From: AC-50 sp035640455
Lineage (GTDB): Bacteria > Actinomycetota > Thermoleophilia > Gaiellales > Gaiellaceae
DNA length: 20,411 nucleotides
NCBI GenBank assembly: GCA_035640455.1
Contig: DASQWB010000186.1
Location: 1 to 20,411 of the forward strand
Direction: 5' to 3'
The stretch's first letter is position 1. Each line of letters opens with the position of its first letter. Position numbers and translations under genes: made by a program. Below are positions 13,406 to 19,581 of the stretch, one piece after another. The notes under the pieces were generated by a model that worked only from the letters and a program-made list of their open reading frames with translations, did not search any database and was not told where the DNA came from.

Positions 13406-15184
13406 TTATCGCCGCCGTGCGAAGGGCTGGGTGCCGATCGTCTTGCCGGCCGCGGTGCGCGCGACGGCGCCGACCAGCTCGTGTCCCCGCGCGAGGTGCG
13501 CTCGCGGGACGACGTAGAGCACGAAGCCCTCGGTCGGCGTGACGGTCGCGCGCGTGCCGTCGGCGAAGCGGAAGACCACCGTCGCGACATCGGGGCGCAC
13601 GGCGCCGGCCACGAGCCCGGGCAGCGCGTTGAGCAGGAGCGGCGAGCCCCGCCACCTCGCCGGGCTGCACCACTGCATCGTGCCGCCTACGTGCTTGCTC
13701 TGGCGTATGTGCAGGAACATGCAGCGCCCGCCCGTCGTCGACTTGCCGACGTAGAGCGCCGCCGTCGTGCCGGTCGGGGACACCCCGTGCAGGAGCAGGC
13801 GGGCACGGCCGCGGGCGGGACTGGGGCCTCCGCCGAGGACGGCGGTGATCGTCGTCGTATAGCCGATCACGCGGTGCTTGGCGTCGTAGGCGACGAGCCG
13901 GGCGGGCAGCCGGACGCGGGCGATGTCCACGACGTACACGTTGTCCGCGAGCGGGACGGGCATCGTCTGGCCGTCGGCGAGGAAGGCGACGATGCGTGCG
14001 ACGTCGTCGCTCGCGAGGCCTTGAACGGTCGCGAACTCGTCCGAGCTGACGCGCACCGCGATCTGGCCGATCGGGATCGGGCCCTGGGCGAAGACGGTCG
14101 CACGAACGGCGCATCCGCCGCCCGATCCGCCGTCGCGGATCATCAGCCACATGCAGAGCCCCTTCGCGCGATGACCGTGCCGGCTGTGGTTCAGCGTGAT
14201 GGCGACGCGCAGCGGGCGGTCAGGGTCGGGTGTGATGACGCGACCGAAGACGGCGTGGCGCTCAATCGACCAGCGGGCCGACGCCGGCAGCACGTCGAGC
14301 GGCTGTCCGCGCGGCTCGTGCCGGTTGAGCCAGCCGATGGTCCCGCCGCGCACCTTCCGGTCGACCGTCGGCGGCGCCGGCGCGCGCCGCTGTGGCGCGC
14401 TGCCTCCGCCGACGCCGAACGGCGCGGGCGCGAACGGCACGCGGATCCGCGACGTGTCCGTCTCCGCCCAGATGCGGCGCACGCGCTGGCCCACGTCGGG
14501 CTCCGACGCGACGTAGAGGAACGCGTTCGAGGTCGCGCGGATCGTGTGCCGGCCGGAGCCGTCGACGACGAGCACGCGGCGGACGCCGTCGGCGATGATC
14601 CCGGCCGTCACCTGAAGCGCGGAATTGCGGTACCGGGTGAGCCCGTACCACGCCTTCTTCGTCCCCGTGCCGAAGGCGCTGTCCACGAGCACGACGCGCA
14701 CCGGCGCACCCGCCTTTCGCAGCTCGTCGAGCGGCCCGCAGCTCGTCGCCGTGCCGCGCGTCTTCCCAGTGACCCCTACGCGCAGGCAGAGCCTGCTCCT
14801 CGAGCGGAAGCCGAAGAGGTCGACGGTCGTGCCGGTTGCGGGCTCGGTGACGGTGGCCAGCCGCCGTAGCTGCGTGCCGGCCGGGAACCCCAGCCACGAG
14901 CGGGCGTTCGCCTGCTCGAACGCGCGCTGCTCCTTCGGGGACGCCGGCTCGCCCGGCTGCCCGGTCAGCCACGCCGAGAAGCCGCCGAGGCCGTGGACGA
15001 TCCCGGCGCCGAGCGGCGTCGCGACGAGGATCCCACACGCCGCCGCGGCGACGACCGCCGCGGCGACCGCGAACCGGCGACGACGCCGGCCCGCGAGCCT
15101 CAGCACGCCGTCCCAGTCCGGGCCGGGTGTCGCAGGCGCGAGGAGATCGAGCTCCTCCCGCAGCCGCTGGTCGACGTCGATCAT
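13406..15184 (-). CDS. Large membrane-anchored anti-sigma-like protein (sigma partner)
   Basis: 592 aa. The ATG overlaps the sigma factor stop by four bases (ATGA) and is preceded by GAAGGAGGT, so it is translated with the sigma gene. A cytoplasmic segment of about 36 residues (VDQRLREELDLLAPATPG) is followed by RRRRR and one TM helix (FAVAAAVVAAAACGILVATPL). The remaining about 530 residues are exported, with several Cys pairs and repeated strand-like elements but no domain I can name. The short basic N-terminus plus single TM next to an ECF gene is the layout of an anti-sigma factor, but the HxxxCxxC zinc motif of ZAS anti-sigmas is absent, so this would be a different type. The large outer part could sense envelope stress or a ligand. 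The anti-sigma role is inferred from position. Confidence 0.8.
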   Translation of the reverse strand: MIDVDQRLREELDLLAPATPGPDWDGVLRLAGRRRRRFAVAAAVVAAAACGILVATPLGAGIVHGLGGFSAWLTGQPGEPASPKEQRAFEQANARSWLGFPAGTQLRRLATVTEPATGTTVDLFGFRSRSRLCLRVGVTGKTRGTATSCGPLDELRKAGAPVRVVLVDSAFGTGTKKAWYGLTRYRNSALQVTAGIIADGVRRVLVVDGSGRHTIRATSNAFLYVASEPDVGQRVRRIWAETDTSRIRVPFAPAPFGVGGGSAPQRRAPAPPTVDRKVRGGTIGWLNRHEPRGQPLDVLPASARWSIERHAVFGRVITPDPDRPLRVAITLNHSRHGHRAKGLCMWLMIRDGGSGGGCAVRATVFAQGPIPIGQIAVRVSSDEFATVQGLASDDVARIVAFLADGQTMPVPLADNVYVVDIARVRLPARLVAYDAKHRVIGYTTTITAVLGGGPSPARGRARLLLHGVSPTGTTAALYVGKSTTGGRCMFLHIRQSKHVGGTMQWCSPARWRGSPLLLNALPGLVAGAVRPDVATVVFRFADGTRATVTPTEGFVLYVVPRAHLARGHELVGAVARTAAGKTIGTQPFARRR

Positions 15185-15666
15185 GGCTCGACCTCCTTCA
15201 AGGCTTTCCGTAGCGTCGTGTGCGCCGCGCTCAACGTCGCCGAGACGGTTCCCACCTCGACCTCCAGCGCCTCGGCGATCGACCGGTAGTCGAGGTCGGC
15301 GTAGTAGCGCAGGAAGAGCGCGGCCCGCTGGCGGGGCGGCAGGCTCGCGATCCATGCCCGCACGCCGAGCTCGTCGGGCACGCGGCCGTTCGCCGCCGGG
15401 TCTGGCGGCGGCTCGACCGGCTCCGGCCGGCGCTCCCGCGCGAGCCGCCTCGCCTCGTTGACGACGATCCGCCACAGCCAGGCCTCGAGCGGCCCTGTCC
15501 CTCGGAACGAGCGTCGCTTGCGGACGGCTGTGGCGAAGGCGTGCTGCACCGCGTCGCGGCCGGCCTCCGCGTCCCCGACGATGGCGGCCGCGACGCGGGC
15601 AAAGTGGTCGTAGCGGTCGCGATACAGCGACTCGAGCTGCGCCAGCGAGACGCCTTCGCGCCACAC
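15181..15666 (-). CDS. ECF-type RNA polymerase sigma factor
   Basis: 161 aa from GTG at 15666, five bases after the cyclase stop. Region 2 is recognisable in LYRDRYDHFARVAAAIVGD, AEAGRDAVQHAFATAVRKRRSF and the WLWRIVVNEARRLARER helix. Region 4 is LPPRQRAALFLRYYADLDYRSIAEALEVEVGTVSATLSAAHTTLRKAL, a helix-turn-helix for -35 recognition. There is no extra C-terminal domain. It directs RNA polymerase to a stress regulon. Its Shine-Dalgarno (GGAG) lies inside a GTCTCC/GGAGAC inverted repeat within the cyclase terminal codons, 11 nt from the start, so translation probably depends on ribosomes clearing the cyclase. The target promoters are unknown. Confidence 0.93.
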   Translation of the reverse strand: MWREGVSLAQLESLYRDRYDHFARVAAAIVGDAEAGRDAVQHAFATAVRKRRSFRGTGPLEAWLWRIVVNEARRLARERRPEPVEPPPDPAANGRVPDELGVRAWIASLPPRQRAALFLRYYADLDYRSIAEALEVEVGTVSATLSAAHTTLRKALKEVEP

Positions 15667-15670
15667 GCTC

Positions 15671-17386
15671 TTATGAGTCTCCGGGAGACACGTCTTGTTT
15701 AGCCGTGCAGCGCCAGAGCTCGAAGGTGCCCTCGAATCCCTTCAGGCTTGCGGTCACCGGCTCGCGGCGGAGCCCGAGCTCGGCGACCTCCGGATCGGCC
15801 AGCACCTCGCCGGAGACGACGATGTCCGCTCCCGTCGAGAGCGAGACGAGGCGGGCCGCGAGGTTGACGGTGCTGCCGAAGTAGTCGAGCGCGTCGTTCT
15901 GCGTAATCGCGATGCAGGGCCCGGTGTGAATGCCGACCTTGAGCGCGAGGGGCCGGCCGGCGACGGCGCGCTGCGCGGCGAGGCCGGCCCGGACGGCCGC
16001 CGCCGGGCGCGTGAACACGGCCATGATCGCGTCGCCCATCGCCTTGACGACCGCGCCCCCTTCGGATGCGACGGCCTCGCGCAGCACGTCGAGGTGCTGC
16101 ATCACCGAGCCGAAGGCGGGCGCGTCGCCGACCTCGCGGTAGAAGCGGGTCGAGTCGCGCAGATCGGTGAAGAGGACGGTCAGCGTGCCGACGGACACCG
16201 GCTCGCCCGGCCGCAAGACTTCGGTCGAGAACAGGTCGCGGAAGGCTTGCAGCGACGTCACCTCGGCGGCGGTCGCGGCGCGGTCCCGCCACTCCGTCCG
16301 CTCGAGGCGGAGCAGCCGTTCCCGCTCCGAGTCGTTGGCGAGCGTCACCACCGTCTCGCCCGTCGCCTCGAACGCGTCGCCGCCGGCCTCGCCCAGCGCG
16401 CGCACGCGGTACGTGCCCGGCCGGAGCTGCACGGTCAGCCGCCGCCGCTCGGCCGGCCCGAGCAGCTGCTGCGCCACGACGTGCGGCGAGAGCTGCGGCC
16501 CGCCGACGCAGAACTCGCGCGTCTCGACGGCGCGGACGGACGGGCTCGCCGCGAACGTGACCTCGACCGAGCGGTCGAGGTCGCTGCGGACGTCGATGCC
16601 GCAGGTCTCGCAGTGCACGCCGCTCTCGAGCTCGCGGAGCGTCGTCGCCGCCGCCGCCGCGCCGCGGCACGACGGGCAGAGGAGCTCCCAGCGGAGATCC
16701 GTGAGACCGGCCCGCGTCGCGTGCAGCAGGAGCTCCAGCGACTCGCGCCGGCCGGCCCGCCAGGCGTCCGCCAGCTCGTACGGGCGCAGCCGGGCGAGCG
16801 CCTGCTCGTCGCCGCGCTCGAGGAGGCGGACGAGCGACTCGACCAACCGCGGGTCGAGCCCCCGTCCGCGCAGCTCCTCCGCGCCGCGCCGCAGCCGCTC
16901 GCCGCCGCCGGGCGCGAGCCGGGCCGGGCGCTCCGGCTCCTCCTCCGTCGTCGCGAGCCGGTCGTACGCACGGAAGGCCCGCGCGAAGCGGATGCGGCTG
17001 AGCAGGCCGATCTGCACCCAGGCCGCGACGACGCCGAGCAGGTTGCGCGGCCGGACGCGGACCTCGTAGTCGAGGCTCGTCCCACCGTCGCCGCGCTCCT
17101 CGAGCCGCGCCTGGACGCGGAGCTCGGCGATCGGGCCGCGGACGAAGCGCCGCACGACGCCGAACCGCTCGGGCCGCAGCCATTCGAACGGCTCCTCCTC
17201 CCATTCGACCGGCACTCCGAGCCGCCGCAGGCGGAGCCGCCGCCGCGCGTTCCGCTCCGTTCCGAGCACCTCCACGGGCGGTACGCCGGTGTCGCGGTTG
17301 AAGCGATCCGTGTCGGCGACGAGCGGCCACAGTGCGGCCGGCGAGGCCGCGAGCTCGTGCCGCCAGTGGAAGCGGAGCTCCTTCAC
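15671..17386 (-). CDS. Class III adenylate/guanylate cyclase with SRPBCC-like and DUF5939-type N-terminal region
   Basis: 571 aa from GTG at 17386. The frame is open further upstream but that part overlaps Hsp20 and is non-coding in character. Residues about 1-140 are a SRPBCC/START-like domain (FHWRHELAASPAALWPLVADTDRFNRDTG). Residues about 160-350 include a probable zinc ribbon (Cys237/Cys240, Cys259/Cys262) and match the DUF5939-type region of actinobacterial cyclases. The catalytic domain (about 398-565) has metal-binding Asp408 (VLFTDLRDSTRF) and Asp452 (VVKAMGDAIMAVF), base-contacting Lys448, and transition-state Asn508 and Arg512 (TVNLAARL), so it should be active. No TM segment: a soluble cyclase. 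The N-terminal domain may bind a hydrophobic ligand. It is the first gene of the sigma/Dps run, divergent from Hsp20. Confidence 0.9.
   Translation of the reverse strand: MKELRFHWRHELAASPAALWPLVADTDRFNRDTGVPPVEVLGTERNARRRLRLRRLGVPVEWEEEPFEWLRPERFGVVRRFVRGPIAELRVQARLEERGDGGTSLDYEVRVRPRNLLGVVAAWVQIGLLSRIRFARAFRAYDRLATTEEEPERPARLAPGGGERLRRGAEELRGRGLDPRLVESLVRLLERGDEQALARLRPYELADAWRAGRRESLELLLHATRAGLTDLRWELLCPSCRGAAAAATTLRELESGVHCETCGIDVRSDLDRSVEVTFAASPSVRAVETREFCVGGPQLSPHVVAQQLLGPAERRRLTVQLRPGTYRVRALGEAGGDAFEATGETVVTLANDSERERLLRLERTEWRDRAATAAEVTSLQAFRDLFSTEVLRPGEPVSVGTLTVLFTDLRDSTRFYREVGDAPAFGSVMQHLDVLREAVASEGGAVVKAMGDAIMAVFTRPAAAVRAGLAAQRAVAGRPLALKVGIHTGPCIAITQNDALDYFGSTVNLAARLVSLSTGADIVVSGEVLADPEVAELGLRREPVTASLKGFEGTFELWRCTAKQDVSPGDS
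15677..15689 (-). promoter_or_regulatory. Inverted repeat covering the sigma-factor Shine-Dalgarno
   Basis: The sequence GTCTCC-G-GGAGAC forms a 6-bp stem with a one-base centre, within the last codons of the cyclase (SPGDS stop). The GGAG half is the only Shine-Dalgarno-like sequence before the sigma GTG. A hairpin of this size would hide it, favouring translation of sigma only when ribosomes finish the cyclase. A 1-nt loop is tight, so in RNA the central pairs would open. The sequence is certain; the role is inference. Confidence 0.4.
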
Positions 17387-17407
17387 CGGGCGAAACGGTA
17401 GGGCTCC

Positions 17408-17440
17408 GACGAAAGCCGCGCAAATTGCGGCAGTTTCGTC
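17408..17440. promoter_or_regulatory. Long interrupted inverted repeat between the cyclase and Hsp20 genes
   Basis: GACGAAA-GCCGC (17408-17419) pairs with GCGGC-(AG)-TTTCGTC (17427-17440): 12 bp of complementarity with a two-base bulge and a 7-base centre. It sits 22 bp upstream of the cyclase GTG and 68 bp upstream of the Hsp20 ATG in the 121-bp divergent intergenic region. It could be an operator shared by both genes or a leader hairpin of the cyclase mRNA. No HAIR (CTTGAGT-N7-ACTCAAG) or CIRCE element is visible nearby. Confidence 0.5.
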
Positions 17441-17507
17441 CCGCAGGATGGTCTCGGCACTGCCCGCACGGGTAGGCGCGAAAGTAATCGAGGAAAGGAG
17501 GCAGGGG

Positions 17508-17978
17508 ATGTCACAGTTGCTCCCCGAGCGCCGTTCCCGACTCGCGCCCGAGCGGTGGGAGCCGCTGAGCGAGCTCGAGCAGGTGTCCGAGCGCATGCGT
17601 CGGCTGCTCGACCAGACCTTCGGCGAGGTCGGCTGGCCCTCCGCGTTCAGGGAAGGCGCCTGGTCGCCGCCGGTCGACATCGAGGAGACCGACGACACGT
17701 ATTTCCTCGAGGCCGAGCTGCCGGGGGTGAAGCGCGAGGACGTCGCGATCGAGCACGTCGGCAACGAGCTCACCATCAAGGGCGAGATCGTGGAGCGCGA
17801 GCGCAAGGGCGTCGTGCGCCGGCGCGCCCGCCGCACCGGGCGGTACGAGTACCGCGTCACGCTGCCCGAGCAGGTCGACGGCGACAAGATCGACGCCAAC
17901 CTGAAGGATGGCGTCCTCACCGTCCGGGTGCCGAAGTCGCAGAAGGCGCAGCGGCGGAAGATCGAGGTGAAGAGCTAA
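17508..17978 (+). CDS. Hsp20/alpha-crystallin small heat-shock protein
   Basis: 156 aa from ATG at 17508 with a strong AAAGGAGG 6-7 nt upstream. The N-terminal arm contains PLSELEQVSERMRRLLDQTFG. The alpha-crystallin domain (about 50-150) shows WSPPVDIEETDDTYFLEAELP, GVKREDVAIEHVGNELTIKGE, a basic loop (RERKGVVRRRARRTGRYEYR), VTLPEQVDGDKIDANLKDG and VLTVRVPK, the last being the conserved end of the domain. There is little C-terminal tail beyond it (KAQRRKIEVKS); IEV resembles the IxI/V anchoring motif. It is an ATP-independent holdase that binds unfolding proteins as oligomers. Transcribed away from the cyclase; a terminator-like hairpin follows at 17991-18016. Confidence 0.95.
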   Translation: MSQLLPERRSRLAPERWEPLSELEQVSERMRRLLDQTFGEVGWPSAFREGAWSPPVDIEETDDTYFLEAELPGVKREDVAIEHVGNELTIKGEIVERERKGVVRRRARRTGRYEYRVTLPEQVDGDKIDANLKDGVLTVRVPKSQKAQRRKIEVKS

Positions 17979-17990
17979 GGAGAAGGCGCG

Positions 17991-18016
17991 CGGGGGCGGC
18001 CTCGCGCCGGCCCCCG
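17991..18016 (+). terminator. GC-rich hairpin after the Hsp20 gene
   Basis: CGGGGGC-GGC pairs with GCC-G-GCCCCCG around a CTCGC loop: ten base pairs with one bulged G, starting 13 bp after the stop. No T-run follows, as is common in high-GC actinobacteria, so it could act as a weak intrinsic terminator or mRNA stabiliser. Confidence 0.55.
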
Positions 18017-18111
18017 CCGGCCCTTGCGCGAGGACGACCTAGCCGCAACCGTCGGCAGGGGCTGCTACGGTGGTCGAAGACTAGAGCGAGTTCGGTTTGC
18101 GTTTCGGCGCC

Positions 18112-18141
18112 TTCCTCACCCGTTCGTGACGTAGTGAGGGA
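18112..18141 (+). promoter_or_regulatory. 5' leader hairpin overlapping the csp Shine-Dalgarno
   Basis: TTCCTCAC (18112-18119) pairs with GTGAGGGA (18134-18141), eight pairs including one G-U, with an inner CGT/ACG pairing across the loop (18121-18131). The right arm runs into the csp ribosome binding site (GGGAGGTG, 18138-18145), 7 nt before ATG. Cold-shock mRNAs are known for leaders that refold with temperature; a similar role here is inferred from the geometry. Confidence 0.45.
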
Positions 18142-18152
18142 GGTGTTTTTTC

Positions 18153-18359
18153 ATGGCAAACGGAACCGTCAAGTGGTTCAACGACAGCAAGGGCTACGGC
18201 TTCATCACTCCTGATGAAGGCTCGAAGGACCTGTTCGTGCACCACAGCAACATCGCCGGCGAGGGCTTCAAGTCGCTCGTCGAGGGCGCACGGGTCTCGT
18301 ACGAGCAGCGCGAGGGCTCGAAGGGTCCCGAGGCGACCAACGTGGCGATGGTCGCGTAG
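18153..18359 (+). CDS. csp: CspA-family cold-shock protein
   Basis: 68 aa with an ATG preceded by GGGAGGTG. It is a canonical single cold-shock domain: NGTVKWFNDSKGYGFITPD with RNP1 KGYGFI (residues 13-18), then RNP2 LFVHHS (27-32), then EGARVSYEQREGSKGPEATNV. It forms a five-stranded OB-fold that binds single-stranded RNA/DNA and melts mRNA structure. Length and all aromatic RNA-contact residues are normal. A leader hairpin covers the ribosome binding site, and a near-perfect terminator hairpin follows 10 bp after the stop, so it forms its own short transcript. A degenerate relative is encoded 113 bp downstream. Confidence 0.97.
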   Translation: MANGTVKWFNDSKGYGFITPDEGSKDLFVHHSNIAGEGFKSLVEGARVSYEQREGSKGPEATNVAMVA

Positions 18360-18369
18360 CCCATGCGTT

Positions 18370-18397
18370 GAGGCCGCGGCCACCGGGCCGCGGCCTC
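18370..18397 (+). terminator. Perfect 12-bp intrinsic-type hairpin after csp
   Basis: GAGGCCGCGGCC, a four-base ACCG loop and GGCCGCGGCCTC are exact complements, located 11 bp after the csp stop. There is no downstream T-run, but stem length and GC content make it the strongest terminator candidate in the window. It isolates csp from the degenerate csp-like gene. Confidence 0.75.
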
Positions 18398-18472
18398 CAC
18401 CCCTACGGAAGGGAGAGACGACGGGCGAGACGGGCGAGAAGGTTCTGACGGGCGATCGGATCGTGTGCCGCC

Positions 18473-18727
18473 TTGGCTAGCGCGCCTTCGGCCCGCAGGC
18501 GCGGCACGATGTTGTGGTTCAACGCACTGAAGGATCTCGGTGCGCTGCAGACGGACGAGGGCGAGCGGCTCGACGTGTCGGGAACGGCGTTCCTGCCAGG
18601 TGAGAAGCCGCTCGGGCGTTGCGCCGGAAAGCCTGTCGAGTTCGAGGCGCTCGAGGGAGCCGTCAGCGGGCTCGCGTTCGTGCCCGAGACGAGCCAGCGG
18701 CGGGCGCGCCGCCGCCACCGCCGCTAG
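18473..18727 (+). CDS. Degenerate cold-shock-domain-like protein
   Basis: 84 aa from TTG at 18473; an ATG at 18509 would remove the first 12 residues (MASAPSARRRGT) and is an alternative, as neither has a good Shine-Dalgarno. GTMLWFNALKDLGALQTDEG lines up with GTVKWFN--KGYGFI-PDEG of cold-shock proteins, and PVEFEALEGAVSGLAFVPE with the last strands. RNP1 KGYGFI has become KDLGAL and RNP2 LFVHHS has become LDVSGT, so the aromatic and His residues that stack on RNA are lost. A basic tail RRARRRHRR may replace nucleic-acid binding. It ends directly at the next start (TAGATG). It might be a diverged RNA-binding or protein-binding OB-fold; function unknown. Confidence 0.8.
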   Translation: MASAPSARRRGTMLWFNALKDLGALQTDEGERLDVSGTAFLPGEKPLGRCAGKPVEFEALEGAVSGLAFVPETSQRRARRRHRR

Positions 18728-19183
18728 ATGGAGACGCCGATGGTGATCACGCTCGGAGCGCCACGTGTCCTTGGGGTCGTCTACGGGGACATGCTCGAAG
18801 TCGAGGCCCCGCTGAGCTCCCCCGGTCTCGATTGGCCCGACGAGGAGTGGCTGACGCTCTTTCGCGGGTACGGCGATTTCCCCGGCGACCTCGAAGAGCC
18901 GAGGCTCGAGCACGGAAAGCTGCGCTTCGAGGCGCGAGACGAGGACCTGCGACGCGCTTGGGCGGCGATCGAGGAGCGCGTACGTGCGACCAACCGCGTC
19001 TACGACGCGTCCCTCCCCCCTCGCGATCGTGCCGAGCAGCGAGTCGAAGACGCACGCCGCGACGACGTCGAAGACCGAATCCGGAACGCGCAGCAGTTGC
19101 TCGACTCACTTTACGACCGGGAGGGCGAGGCGAAGGAGCCGGCTGAGAAGAGCGGAGCGACGGGCGAAGAGGCTTCGCGGTGA
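18728..19183 (+). CDS. Conserved-looking acidic protein of unknown function
   Basis: 151 aa. The ATG directly abuts the stop of the degenerate cold-shock-like gene, so the pair is translationally coupled. I do not recognise the family. A compact first part (ITLGAPRVLGVVYGDMLEVEA, WPDEEWLTLFRGYGDFPGDL) resembles a small beta domain. It is followed by charged helices (RRAWAAIEERVRATNRVYDA, RAEQRVEDARRDDVEDRIRN) and an acidic, low-complexity tail. The helical part may form a coiled coil. No signal peptide, TM segment or catalytic motif. Possible partner of the upstream OB-fold-like protein, by position only. Confidence 0.75.
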   Translation: METPMVITLGAPRVLGVVYGDMLEVEAPLSSPGLDWPDEEWLTLFRGYGDFPGDLEEPRLEHGKLRFEARDEDLRRAWAAIEERVRATNRVYDASLPPRDRAEQRVEDARRDDVEDRIRNAQQLLDSLYDREGEAKEPAEKSGATGEEASR

Positions 19184-19422
19184 CCGGCGGCGCGTGTAGG
19201 CAACTGCTGCCGCGCGCAGCGCGGCGGAACGACGTGTAGGGTGGTCGCGCTGGCCCTGCATGTTGCTTTCGGCCTGAGCCCGCATCCCACCGACGCGCGA
19301 CGCGCGCGAGAGGCGAGGAGCTCGACGGCGAACGAAGTCGATGTAGGGCCAGCGCCTTTGCTCCCGGCACTTGATTCCGCCCCGACGAGGCAGCACGACC
19401 TTCGAGAGAGAGGAAGGCTTTT
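19184..19422. other. 239-bp non-coding gap
   Basis: It lies between the acidic unknown protein and the small basic protein. It holds a hairpin (19209-19225) and TAGGGTGGTCG at 19237-19247, which differs in one base from TACGGTGGTCG (18066-18076) upstream of csp. The TAnnnT core fits an actinobacterial -10, but no matching -35 is clear. I see no tRNA or small ORF with a convincing start. Confidence 0.4.
19209..19225 (+). terminator. Short GC hairpin downstream of the acidic unknown gene
   Basis: GCCGCGC-GCA-GCGCGGC is a 7-bp perfect stem with a three-base loop, 25 bp after the stop and without a T-run. A plausible terminator for the csp-like/unknown pair. Confidence 0.45.
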
Positions 19423-19581
19423 ATGAAGAGCAAGCGGCAGACGACGATGGCGAAGCTCGCGCGCGAGCGACTCGTGCAGGAGCGACGTGCTCTGAAGCTC
19501 GAGAAGAAGCGCGCAGCGGCAGCTGCGGCGCGGGACGCTCAGGCAGCGGAGGAGAGCGGCGCGTCCGAAGCCGGCGAGTGA
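19423..19581 (+). CDS. 52-aa basic, Ala-rich small protein
   Basis: ATG at 19423 behind AGGAAGG. The N-terminal 30 residues are strongly basic and helical (KSKRQTTMAKLARERLVQER, RRALKLEKKR), followed by a poly-Ala stretch and an acidic end (AAEESGASEAGE). No Cys, TM or known domain. The amphipathic basic helix suggests RNA, ribosome or membrane-surface binding. Similar short proteins occur near stress genes in related high-GC actinobacteria, as far as I recall, so it is likely a real gene. Its stop overlaps the start of the downstream membrane protein gene (GTGA), so the two are coupled. Function unknown. Confidence 0.75.
   Translation: MKSKRQTTMAKLARERLVQERRALKLEKKRAAAAAARDAQAAEESGASEAGE

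Noticed and set aside
15695..17401. A 568-codon plus-strand frame opposite the cyclase
   Set aside because: Its translation is an Arg/Glu/Ala-rich mirror of the cyclase; no domain signature.
17387..17507. HAIR or CIRCE heat-shock operator before Hsp20
   Set aside because: No CTTGAGT/ACTCAAG or TTAGCACTC repeats are visible; only the unrelated inverted repeat was found.
17387..17920. Upstream extension of the cyclase frame to 17920
   Set aside because: Overlaps Hsp20 on the other strand and has no coding character; GTG at 17386 precedes the recognisable domain.
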